From NCBI GenBank assembly GCA_041228335.1, contig CP166130.1, forward strand, positions 768,638 through 832,637: a stretch of 64,000 nucleotides of DNA. Reading direction: 5' to 3'. The stretch's first letter is position 1. Each line of letters opens with the position of its first letter. Positions 15,463-24,199 of the stretch are shown here, piece by piece. The translations under genes were made by a program, and so were the position numbers. The notes beneath the pieces are model-generated. The model made no database searches. It had not been told where the DNA came from and was given only the letters and a program-made list of their open reading frames with translations. Source of the DNA: Alphaproteobacteria bacterium LSUCC0684 (GTDB lineage: Bacteria; Pseudomonadota; Alphaproteobacteria; Puniceispirillales; UBA1172).

Positions 15463-18400
15463 ATGCCAAACGAAATTAAGAACCTTTTTGATTCGTCGAA
15501 ACAAGTAATCACCGCAAAACCCGGTAAAGCCACGCCCTCCCGTCCCCGAGAGGGATATACCGGTGTCATGGTCTGGACGATGGGCGGGGTTGTTCTGGCA
15601 GCCTGCGTGGATAGCGACCATGCCGCCGATGACCTTAATACAGCTTTTGTCGCTGACGGCCCGGTTTGGGGCGCACGGGTCTTTGCCGATGTCGATGGCA
15701 ATGGCAGGTATGACCCAGGCGAGCCGTTCGGTATCACCGATGAAACCGGCTATGCTGAAATATTGCCCGGAAACAATCTTGAAGGTCACCCCATCATTGC
15801 GGATGTCAACGGGGCGATTGATGTTGAAACGGGCGCGCAGCTGACCGGGACTTACTACGGAATCGAACCGTTGGGAGGTGAAGTAAGGGTGATCGCAACA
15901 CCACTGACGGACTTTCTGGTGCAACGTGGCGGCGATTATCAAGGTATTCTGAATAGTATTTTCGGTGAAAATGTGGTGACGATTTCGGATGTGACGGATC
16001 CGGCAAATTACGTCCTGCCCTCGTATGGGCGCTCCTACCACGGGAGCATAACCGATCCCGGACTAGGCGCCAGCGCAGCAGAAATCAGCGATTATATCAG
16101 CACGCTGATCAGCCATGCCGCTATCAGCCTGACGGAATTGAGATATAATCCTCATTATAGCAACATAGACGGTGTAACAAGTTCAACCGTGCTGAATCCT
16201 GACCAGTTGGAACGCGTATTGGACGGCTATTTCGGATACTATTTAGGCGACCCTAACAACCCTAACAACACGGACATCTATGAAGCGCTCAGAAAAGCCG
16301 TTCTGGATCGTATCGAACTGGCGGGGGCTATCCAGTCAGGCAAGCCGATCGCGAATGGTGGCACCTACGAAATTGATGAAGATACCGTCTTCCGTCTTGG
16401 AGGTGTGATCACCGACGATAGCGGCGCAATCAACGCAAGAGGCCTTTCTGAGGCCTTCGGTTTTTTTGATCCGGGCGGAAACTCGGACGGTCCGTCATCC
16501 AAACTTGAGGGCATATTTATCAAGGTCAAGAGTGCTGCTGATGGCAATAACATTGCTAATGCCAGTATCGGGCTGGTCAATGAGGGAGGGAATACCGCCC
16601 TGACCGCCGGAATGGGATTTACCGAGGACCTTAAGGATCAACTGTCAGGCAAATTTATTCCAGGAGGTATAACTCTTACAAATCTTCAGGCTTCATACGC
16701 GTTTGTGGACCTTGCATCCATCCCCGATCTGATCGTGACGCCGAATACCAATTACCATGGGGATCTTGAGATTGAATTTCGGGTCTGGGACGGGGAGAAT
16801 TTCTCGGCAGCGTCAACCCTCACCGTGACGGTGATCAGTATAGATGAAGCACCGGAGATCATCTCGGGTGCTACAGGCACGGAACTTGTGGAAAATTCGC
16901 TGGTTTTGAACAACACGCCGGTCTACACGGCAACGGGGACGGATGACGATGACATAATTGTCTGGTCGTTGCTGGAGTCTGGTGATGGCGGTCTGTTCAA
17001 GATCGACGCCAGCGGGGTGGTAACGTTCCAGAATGACACGACGCCGGATTTTGAGACGCAGGGTAGCTATACGTTCACGGTTCGGGCGACCTCGGAAGAG
17101 CTCTTCACCGATCAGGTGGTGACCATCGCGGTGAGGAACGTGGATGAAGCCCCGACGGCGATGACTTTTCCCGGAGAGCCCGGGGCAAGAGTGTCAGAGG
17201 ACGCGACCGGGGCACGTAAGCTTGCGGATATCATCTTCACCGGTGGTGACACAATTGGCACGGATACGGTAACGTTGAGTGGTAGTGGCTCGACGCTGTT
17301 TGAGATCCAGAACAGGACGGAGTTATGGCTCAAAGACGGGGTGGCGCTGGATTATGAGACGGCCACCAGCCATACGGTGACATTGACGCCGAGCGTGACG
17401 GGAACAGGGGCCTCACTACTAGACGACGTGTTGACCTTCACGCTGGATGTTGACGATGTTGATGAGGCACCGACGGCGATGACGCTTTCCCCCAGCACGG
17501 CAAGCGTGGCAGAGGACACGACTGCGGCGCGGGAACTTGCGGTAATCACGTTTACCGATGACGCGCTTGGCACGAACACGGCGGAGGTGAATTATGTCGC
17601 TGTCGGGGAGAAAAAACTGTTCGATATCCGTGACAGTACCACCACCCCGGGGAAGAAGGCGTTGTGGCTGAATGCTGGTGTGGCGCTGGATTATGAGACG
17701 GCCACCAGCCATACGGTGACAGTGACGCCGAGCGTGACGGGATCAGGGAGCGCACCAGCCGCCCAGACCTTCACCCTGAATGTGACGGATGCGAATGACG
17801 AAGCGCCGGAGATCACCTCGGACGTGACGGGCACGGCGCTTGCGGAGAACACAGCGGTTTCGGCGAGCACGGCGGTCTACACGGCAACGGCCGACCCTGA
17901 TGTGGCAGGGGCGGCGATCACCTGGTCCTTGGTGAAGGTTCCTGGTGATGGCAATGACGATCTGTTCGAGATCGACAGCAACACCGGGGCGGTGACGTTC
18001 AAGAGTGACACGACGCCGAACTTTGAGGTGAAGAATACATACACGTTCACGGTTCGGGCTTCCTCGAGCAATCTCACCGACGATCAGACGGTCACCATCG
18101 CGGTGACGGATGTTGATGAGGCGCCGACGGCGATGACTCTTTCCCCCGGCACGGGGAGCGTGGCGGAAGGCACAACTGCGGCGCGGGAACTTGCGGTAAT
18201 AGATTTTACGGATGACGCGCTCGGGGTGAATACGGCGACGGTAGATGACACGACGCTTTTTGAGATCCTTGACAGTACCAGCACCCTGGGGGTGAAGGCG
18301 TTGTGGCTGAAGGCGGGGGCCGCACTGGACTTTGAGACGGCCACCAGCCATACGGTGACGGTGACGGCGAGCACGAACTCAGCGCTGACACAGACTTTCA

Positions 18401-20673
18401 CGCTGAATGTAACGGATGCGAATGACGTGGCACCGGTGATCACCTCGGGTGCGACGGGCACGGCGCTTGCGGAGAATACGCTGGTTTCGGCGAGCACGCC
18501 GGTCTACACGGCAACGGGTGAGCCTGATGTGGCAGGGGCGGCGATCACCTGGTCCTTGGTGAAGGTTGCTGGTGATGGCAATGACGATCTGTTCAATATC
18601 GACAGCAACACCGGGGTGGTGACGTTCCAGAGTGACACGACGCCGAACCATGAGGTGAAGGAGGAATACACGTTCACGGTTCAGGCAAATTCGGGCGGTT
18701 TGACCACCGATCGGACGGTCACCATCGCGGTGACGGATGTTGATGAGGCGCCGACGGCGATGACTCTTTCCCCCGGCACGGAGAGCGTGGCAGAGGGATC
18801 TGCGGCGCAGGAACTTGCGGTAATCACGTTTACCGATGATGATCTTGGCACGAACACAGCGACGGTAGATGACACGACGCGGTTTGAGATCCGGAATGGC
18901 ACTCAATTATGGCTGAAGGCGGGGGCCGCACTGGACTTTGAGACGGCCACCAGCCATACGGTGACAGTGACGCCGAGCGTGAGTGGATCAGGGAGTGCCC
19001 CAGCCGCACAGACCTTCACCCTGAATGTAACGGATGCGAATGACGTGGCACCGGTGATCACCTCGGGTGCGACGGGCACGGCGCTTGCGGAGAATACGCT
19101 GGTTTCGGCGAGCACGGCGGTCTACACGGCAACGGGCACCCCTGATGTGGCAGGGGCGGCGATCACCTGGTCCTTGTCGGGTTCGGATGATGACGGGCTG
19201 TTCAGTATCAACGCCGGTAGCGGAGAGGTGACGTTCCAGAGTGACACGACGCCGAACCATGAGGTGAAGGAGGAATACACGTTCACGGTTCAGGCAAATT
19301 CGGGTGGTTTGACCACCGATCAGGTGGTGACCATCGCGGTGACGGATTTGAACGACGTAGCACCGGTGATCACCTCGGGTGCGACGGGCACAGCGCTTGC
19401 GGAGAATACGCTGGTTTCGGCGAGCACGGCGGTCTACACGGCAACGGGCACCCCTGATGTGGCAGGGGCGGCGATCACTTGGTCCTTGTCAGGTTCGGAT
19501 GATGACGGGCTGTTCAGTATCAACGCCGGTAGCGGAGAGGTGACGTTCCAGAGTGACACGACGCCGAACCATGAGGTGAAGGAGGAATACACGTTCACGG
19601 TTCAGGCAAATTCGGGCGGTCTCAACACCGATCAGGTAGTGACCATCGCGGTGACGGATTTGAACGACGTAGCACCGGTGATCACCTCGGGTGCGACGGG
19701 CACAGCGCTTGCGGAGAATACGCTGGTTTCGGCGAGCACGGCGGTCTACACGGCAACGGCCGACCCTGATGTGGCAGGGGCAGCGATCACCTGGTCCTTG
19801 GTGAAGGTTCCTGGTGATGGCAATGACGATCTGTTCGATATCAACGCCACCAGCGGGGCGGTGACGTTCAATTCCCACACCATACCGGACCACGAGACGA
19901 AGGATACATACACGTTCACGGTTCAGGCAAATTCGGGTGGTCTCACCACCGATCAGACGGTCACCATCGCGGTGACAGACGTGGATGAGGCGCCGACGGC
20001 GATGACTCTTTCCACCGGCACGGGGAGCGTAGCCGAGGGCACCACGACGGCGCAGGAACTTGCGGTAATCACGTTCACTGATGATGATCTTGGGACGAAC
20101 ACGGCGACGGTCAATACGGTCGAGGTTGGTGGGGAAACGCTGTTCGAGATCCGGAATGGGACAGAGTTGTGGCTGAAAGCGGGAGTTGATCTGGATTTTG
20201 AGACGGCCACCAGCCATACGGTGACGGTGACGCCGAGCGTGAGCGGAACAGGGAGCGCGCCAGCCACACTGAACTTCACGCTGGATGTGACCAATGTGAA
20301 CGAGACCCCCTCAATCACCGTCACTGACAATGAGGACATATCTAACGACGTTGAAACCGCTATTTCATTCTTTGTTGGCACGAATGATGAGAATACCGTT
20401 CTTTTCACGCTTTCTGGCACCGATCCGGACGCAAGTACCACCCTGACCTGGTCGCTGGTTTCGGGTTCTGCGGATACTGACCTGTTTGAATTTAAAACGA
20501 AAGAGAATCAAGATATTGAAATATCCTGGAAGGATAACCCAACCGACTCTACCAAGAGCAGTAACAACGACACTACTTTCTCTCTCGAGGTGCAACTTGC
20601 GGATGATGGCTCGCCATCCCTGACGGATGACGTGACGCTCACCGTCGTCCTTTTTGCATCCGGCGGGGGATAG
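15463..20673 (+). CDS. Giant cadherin-like repeat surface protein (adhesin)
   Basis: 1736 residues. Residues 34-48 form a hydrophobic stretch ending LAAC (Cys48), a possible lipobox after an unusually long N-terminus. About 65-110 carry DVDGNGRYDPGEPFG, a calcium-loop-like SdrD/prealbumin-type domain. A unique region runs to about 460. Then come two alternating repeat types of about 100-112 residues: six cadherin-like A units (TGTALAENT...WSL...TYTFTV) and five B units (APTAMTLSPGT...LWLKAG...TVTVTPS), then a divergent final unit. I see no RTX nonapeptides. It is probably exported and calcium-rigidified, for attachment or aggregation. GAGGA precedes ATG 15463. Confidence 0.85.
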   Translation: MPNEIKNLFDSSKQVITAKPGKATPSRPREGYTGVMVWTMGGVVLAACVDSDHAADDLNTAFVADGPVWGARVFADVDGNGRYDPGEPFGITDETGYAEILPGNNLEGHPIIADVNGAIDVETGAQLTGTYYGIEPLGGEVRVIATPLTDFLVQRGGDYQGILNSIFGENVVTISDVTDPANYVLPSYGRSYHGSITDPGLGASAAEISDYISTLISHAAISLTELRYNPHYSNIDGVTSSTVLNPDQLERVLDGYFGYYLGDPNNPNNTDIYEALRKAVLDRIELAGAIQSGKPIANGGTYEIDEDTVFRLGGVITDDSGAINARGLSEAFGFFDPGGNSDGPSSKLEGIFIKVKSAADGNNIANASIGLVNEGGNTALTAGMGFTEDLKDQLSGKFIPGGITLTNLQASYAFVDLASIPDLIVTPNTNYHGDLEIEFRVWDGENFSAASTLTVTVISIDEAPEIISGATGTELVENSLVLNNTPVYTATGTDDDDIIVWSLLESGDGGLFKIDASGVVTFQNDTTPDFETQGSYTFTVRATSEELFTDQVVTIAVRNVDEAPTAMTFPGEPGARVSEDATGARKLADIIFTGGDTIGTDTVTLSGSGSTLFEIQNRTELWLKDGVALDYETATSHTVTLTPSVTGTGASLLDDVLTFTLDVDDVDEAPTAMTLSPSTASVAEDTTAARELAVITFTDDALGTNTAEVNYVAVGEKKLFDIRDSTTTPGKKALWLNAGVALDYETATSHTVTVTPSVTGSGSAPAAQTFTLNVTDANDEAPEITSDVTGTALAENTAVSASTAVYTATADPDVAGAAITWSLVKVPGDGNDDLFEIDSNTGAVTFKSDTTPNFEVKNTYTFTVRASSSNLTDDQTVTIAVTDVDEAPTAMTLSPGTGSVAEGTTAARELAVIDFTDDALGVNTATVDDTTLFEILDSTSTLGVKALWLKAGAALDFETATSHTVTVTASTNSALTQTFTLNVTDANDVAPVITSGATGTALAENTLVSASTPVYTATGEPDVAGAAITWSLVKVAGDGNDDLFNIDSNTGVVTFQSDTTPNHEVKEEYTFTVQANSGGLTTDRTVTIAVTDVDEAPTAMTLSPGTESVAEGSAAQELAVITFTDDDLGTNTATVDDTTRFEIRNGTQLWLKAGAALDFETATSHTVTVTPSVSGSGSAPAAQTFTLNVTDANDVAPVITSGATGTALAENTLVSASTAVYTATGTPDVAGAAITWSLSGSDDDGLFSINAGSGEVTFQSDTTPNHEVKEEYTFTVQANSGGLTTDQVVTIAVTDLNDVAPVITSGATGTALAENTLVSASTAVYTATGTPDVAGAAITWSLSGSDDDGLFSINAGSGEVTFQSDTTPNHEVKEEYTFTVQANSGGLNTDQVVTIAVTDLNDVAPVITSGATGTALAENTLVSASTAVYTATADPDVAGAAITWSLVKVPGDGNDDLFDINATSGAVTFNSHTIPDHETKDTYTFTVQANSGGLTTDQTVTIAVTDVDEAPTAMTLSTGTGSVAEGTTTAQELAVITFTDDDLGTNTATVNTVEVGGETLFEIRNGTELWLKAGVDLDFETATSHTVTVTPSVSGTGSAPATLNFTLDVTNVNETPSITVTDNEDISNDVETAISFFVGTNDENTVLFTLSGTDPDASTTLTWSLVSGSADTDLFEFKTKENQDIEISWKDNPTDSTKSSNNDTTFSLEVQLADDGSPSLTDDVTLTVVLFASGGG
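16849..20305 (+). repeat. Coding tandem repeat array of the adhesin
   Basis: A-type units start near 16849, 17803, 18430, 19048, 19360 and 19672; B-type units near 17149, 17467, 18121, 18748 and 19990. Units are 300-336 bases. The copies at 19048 and 19360 are exactly 312 bases apart and differ at about nine positions by eye, a sign of recent duplication or gene conversion. The array keeps frame throughout. Confidence 0.85.
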
Positions 20674-20723
20674 GAAAGGTCAGGCCCCTCAGCCTGCCGC
20701 ATCCTTGCACCCCGCGCTACATG

Positions 20724-20740
20724 ACCGGCTCTAGGCCGGT
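20724..20740. terminator. Short hairpin at the convergent end of the adhesin and agmatinase genes
   Basis: ACCGGC / GCCGGT stem around the agmatinase stop codon, in the 57-base convergent spacer. It is weak, with no U-run. Confidence 0.35.
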
Positions 20741-21714
20741 TGCGCGCAGTTTTCCGCGATCATGGAGATCATTTCAAACATGACGGCGGCCCCAACCATG
20801 GCCGTGATCTGGTTGGGGCTGTCCTTGGTCGGCATCATGCAGACAACATCACCGCCAACGATATTCATCCCGCGGACGGCGCGCAGCAGTTCCACCGCCT
20901 CATCGATGGAAAACCCGCCCACGCCAGGTTCGATATTCGAAACAGCGGGCGCAACCGATGGATCAAGGCAATCCAGATCAAAGGTGATATAGACCGGCCG
21001 CCCATCGAGCACGGATTTGATTTCGCGCACCACATCAGCAGCGCCTCTTCGGCGATAATCCGCCATGGTGACGATATTATATCCGTAATCATAGGATGGC
21101 TGGAGCCAGTCAAGTGTCCGCGGATGTCCACGAAGGCCGATCTGCATCGAACGCTTCGGGTCAACCTTGCCCTGATCGGCAAGATAGGCCCCCCAATGCG
21201 CGGCTGACTTTTCGGCACCAAGGAAATGATCGACCTTGGTAAAGACATCGGTATGCGCATCAAGATGCAGGAAGGACAGAGGCTCACCCCCGGAAATCCT
21301 GCCGCAGCCCAGAGCCTGAACAATGCCGCCGGTGATGGAATGATCTCCACCGATCGAAACCGGCCGGGCACCGGCATGATCAATCTCCGTGAAAAAATCC
21401 GTGATACGCTGGATGCAGTCTTCGTTGTCATTGGCGCGGGGGAAGGGAACATCACCTGCATCAACGATACGGGCAGATGACCAGGGATCAATCCGGAAAT
21501 CACCATGCACACGCCGCTGGAGCGCGGACACATTCCGGACAGCGCGCGGGCCAAGATGCTGATCACGCTCGGTGGTGCCATTGCCGGTGGAGTGTGGCAC
21601 GCCAACAAGGGCAATGTCCGCACCATCTGCCGCGGCATGGGGCGCGCGGAAAAGTGTCGGCACTCCCCACCAGTAGAGGTTGTCCATCATGCTCTGATCG
21701 TGTTCTCTTGCCAT
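20731..21714 (-). CDS. Agmatinase/ureohydrolase-family protein
   Basis: 327 residues of the arginase/agmatinase fold with all three metal-binding signatures: SIGGDHSITG, LHLDAHTD and ITFDLDCLDPSVAP, which hold the two Mn ions that activate water to cleave a guanidino group and release urea. The family includes agmatinase, guanidinobutyrase and guanidinopropionase, and sequence alone cannot choose. AAGGGG lies 10 bases before ATG 21714. It follows the DegT-type aminotransferase by 64 bases on the same strand, and a second, broken arginase-family gene lies at 55512-55677. Confidence 0.9.
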   Translation of the reverse strand: MAREHDQSMMDNLYWWGVPTLFRAPHAAADGADIALVGVPHSTGNGTTERDQHLGPRAVRNVSALQRRVHGDFRIDPWSSARIVDAGDVPFPRANDNEDCIQRITDFFTEIDHAGARPVSIGGDHSITGGIVQALGCGRISGGEPLSFLHLDAHTDVFTKVDHFLGAEKSAAHWGAYLADQGKVDPKRSMQIGLRGHPRTLDWLQPSYDYGYNIVTMADYRRRGAADVVREIKSVLDGRPVYITFDLDCLDPSVAPAVSNIEPGVGGFSIDEAVELLRAVRGMNIVGGDVVCMMPTKDSPNQITAMVGAAVMFEMISMIAENCAQPA

Positions 21715-21778
21715 CGTATTACCCCTTTTTTGAAAATGCCGGAAAGCTTCCTTTTGTATTCAGGATGAGGCGATCCGC

Positions 21779-22981
21779 TCATCCGGACATGAGCCGGCGC
21801 ATCTCATCGTCGATGATATCGGAAATAAGGTCACAGTCACGGGTGTTGAAGGTCAGCGGCACCCGCATATCAAGTGTCTTTTCCAGCACACGAAGCGTAT
21901 TGGGAAGGACCGGCATGTCGTTGATATACCGCCAGCTGTCGTAACGGCTGGTGAAGGCTTTGGGTTCGTCATCGCCAAACCATTTGAGCTCAACCCCGCG
22001 TTTGCCGCAGGCTTCGACGAATTGGGGAATTTGCGCCCGGCTCAATCCTTCTGCACGGAACTGGATCGAGGAGCCGACATAGAATTCTTCCTGTTTGCGT
22101 TTTGGGATGACAACCCCGCTCAACTGCGCAAGACGGGCAAAAAGATGATCATAAAGTTCATTCCAGCGGGACAAATTCTCTTCGAGCAGAGGAAGCTGCG
22201 CCCGCAGAATAGCCGCCCGCAGATGGTCCATCCGGCCAGAATAATTCGGTGCGTTAAGACGGATTTTCTGAAACACGTCTTCGGCAGGGATAGCGCCATG
22301 CCTTCCATACAGCATATAGGACCCCGAAGAGACAACAGCACGCGCGGCGATCTCGGCGTCATTGGTGGTGAGAAACCCGCCTTCGCCGGAATTCATGTGC
22401 TTGTAGGTCTGGGTGGAAAACGCCGCGACCTTGCCGAAATTTCCTGATCTGATGCCGCGCCATTTGGCTCCCATCGTGTGGGCGCAGTCTTCTATAAGGC
22501 AGATATCGTGTTTGGTGCAGATCTCAACAACCCTGTCCATATCCGCGATATGTCCGCGCATATGCGACAGCAAAAGAAACTTCGCGCCACTCCGGGCAGC
22601 TTTCGCATCCAGATCATCAAGGTCAATGTGATAGTTATCATCAATATCCACCAGCACCGGCTCAGCCCCGACATTATGGATCGCCCCCGGCACCGGTGCG
22701 AGCGTATAGGCGTTGGCGAGCACCTTGTCCCCGGGCTTTACCCCCGTCACCCGCAGGGCGAGCTGAATGGCGTAACCGCCCGAAGTGCAGGCAATGCAGT
22801 AATCAACCCCCTGCCACCGGGCATATTCCATCTCAAGCAGGCTGGCTTCGCTTTCTTCGCCCTTGGCAAGATTATAGCGGTGAAGCCTGCCGCTCTGCAT
22901 GACTTCAACCGCGCGGGCGATGCCGGTGGCGGGAATGGCTTCCTGCTGGGTGAAAGGTTTGGTGAAAGAGCTTCCGGTCAA
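21779..22981 (-). CDS. DegT/DnrJ/EryC1/StrS-family PLP aminotransferase
   Basis: About 400 residues of the fold-type I sugar-aminotransferase group. EDCAHTMGAKW carries the PLP-contacting Asp, and the probable Schiff-base Lys is in TQTYKHMNSGEGG (near residue 195). The best start is TTG 22981 with AAAGG upstream; no ATG is available near it. Such enzymes usually aminate keto-sugars, but here there are no sugar-nucleotide genes. It sits between a fatty acid hydroxylase and an agmatinase-family enzyme, so a non-sugar substrate should be considered (inference). Confidence 0.85.
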   Translation of the reverse strand: MTGSSFTKPFTQQEAIPATGIARAVEVMQSGRLHRYNLAKGEESEASLLEMEYARWQGVDYCIACTSGGYAIQLALRVTGVKPGDKVLANAYTLAPVPGAIHNVGAEPVLVDIDDNYHIDLDDLDAKAARSGAKFLLLSHMRGHIADMDRVVEICTKHDICLIEDCAHTMGAKWRGIRSGNFGKVAAFSTQTYKHMNSGEGGFLTTNDAEIAARAVVSSGSYMLYGRHGAIPAEDVFQKIRLNAPNYSGRMDHLRAAILRAQLPLLEENLSRWNELYDHLFARLAQLSGVVIPKRKQEEFYVGSSIQFRAEGLSRAQIPQFVEACGKRGVELKWFGDDEPKAFTSRYDSWRYINDMPVLPNTLRVLEKTLDMRVPLTFNTRDCDLISDIIDDEMRRLMSG

Positions 22982-23117
22982 GGTCAGGGCCTTTGAAAAA
23001 GTGCGTAAATCATCGAGCCTGTCATTTCAGGACAGGAGTCATCCCGATTGAAATGATCGTATGGTGCATCCTGAATTTTGGCAAGTTGTGATCTCATCAG
23101 CAGGTGGCAGGGCGCTC

Positions 23118-24116
23118 CTATCCCTTTGCCAGGAGACGCCGTCGCCGTTCCCGGAAGGCTGAATGGGAGCTTTCCGTTCCATCATGGAAGGAGCCGAACC
23201 ATTTATCCCATGGCATTTCCAGATTGCCGTAATTGCAGTCAAAATAGCGGTGATGCATCTGGTGATGAAAGGTGCCGAGCGCCAGATGCTTCTTGTCCTT
23301 CATCAGCAAGGCTTCATAACCTGTATGGGATGTTGCGGCGGTCAGGGACTGATGCTGCATATGGAAAAGGATATGAACAGGGCTTGAGGGCAGAATGAAA
23401 TGGATCAGGATTGAAGAGAAGAAAATCACATGCTCGACGGGATGCATCGAAAGCCCGGACCAGGGGCCGATATTGGTGTTGCGGTGATGCAGTGCATGCG
23501 CCAGCCGATAGAGCGGCGGCCAGTGAAGCCAGCGATGCACCCAGTAGAAATGAAACGAAATCCAGATCGGGGTCAGCAGAAACAGAAGAACGAACCACAA
23601 GGGGTTGTCTGCCCATAAGAGAACAGGCGTGTATCCGTTGCCCATGGCCCAGAACATCAGCACTTCATAGAAGGTCCAGACAGTAACGCCGCTTACCAGC
23701 GTCCAGAAGACATTATCGGCAAACTGGCTGTTGAACGAAAATAGCTTCTTCATGTCCGATAGATCACGCGTGTCATAGCGCAGCCTGTCACCCTGTCTTT
23801 TCCGGCCATAGAAATAGAGATGCAGCCCGCCCGCCACCGCAATCATCAGCACAAGATTCCGGATATAGAGAAGCGCGATCCAGTCAGGGGAAAGTGTTGC
23901 CGTCACTTCAAGAGACGGCTGGAAGAATATCCACGACAGAAGGCTGATGAGGATCAGGATCGACCGCTCGGTCACGACCAGCCATTGCCGGGCGGTCCAG
24001 CGCAGAATGGCGCTGAGATCAAGGGGCAAGGAAAAGAGAGGGGATACGCCGATAGGTACCGGCGGGACATGATTCCATTTTCCAGCAAAACCGGTTTTGT
24101 CCTTCTCCTCTTTCAT
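23118..24116 (-). CDS. Fatty acid hydroxylase / sterol desaturase family membrane protein
   Basis: 332 residues with about four membrane helices and the conserved histidine clusters of the di-iron FA-hydroxylase family: HFYWVHRWLHW (near 198), HALHHRN (near 217) and HHQMHHRYF (near 292). It would use O2 to hydroxylate or desaturate a lipid tail in the inner membrane. It starts 84 bases after the proW stop and 136 bases before the aminotransferase, all on the minus strand, so it may be the fourth gene of the betaine transport transcript. The lipid substrate is unknown. Confidence 0.88.
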   Translation of the reverse strand: MKEEKDKTGFAGKWNHVPPVPIGVSPLFSLPLDLSAILRWTARQWLVVTERSILILISLLSWIFFQPSLEVTATLSPDWIALLYIRNLVLMIAVAGGLHLYFYGRKRQGDRLRYDTRDLSDMKKLFSFNSQFADNVFWTLVSGVTVWTFYEVLMFWAMGNGYTPVLLWADNPLWFVLLFLLTPIWISFHFYWVHRWLHWPPLYRLAHALHHRNTNIGPWSGLSMHPVEHVIFFSSILIHFILPSSPVHILFHMQHQSLTAATSHTGYEALLMKDKKHLALGTFHHQMHHRYFDCNYGNLEMPWDKWFGSFHDGTESSHSAFRERRRRLLAKG

Positions 24117-24199
24117 CGCCTGACCCTGACACTCATGCGAGCTGAAATCGTTTTTCCCATGTCATCTCACCCTAAAGATCAAAGCGATAAAAACCGGTT

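Noticed and set aside
17743-20217. Long antisense open frames (about 140-240 codons) within the adhesin repeats
   Set aside because: They recur once per repeat unit with arginine-rich, low-complexity sequence, as expected from antisense reading of a repeated coding block that lacks stops.
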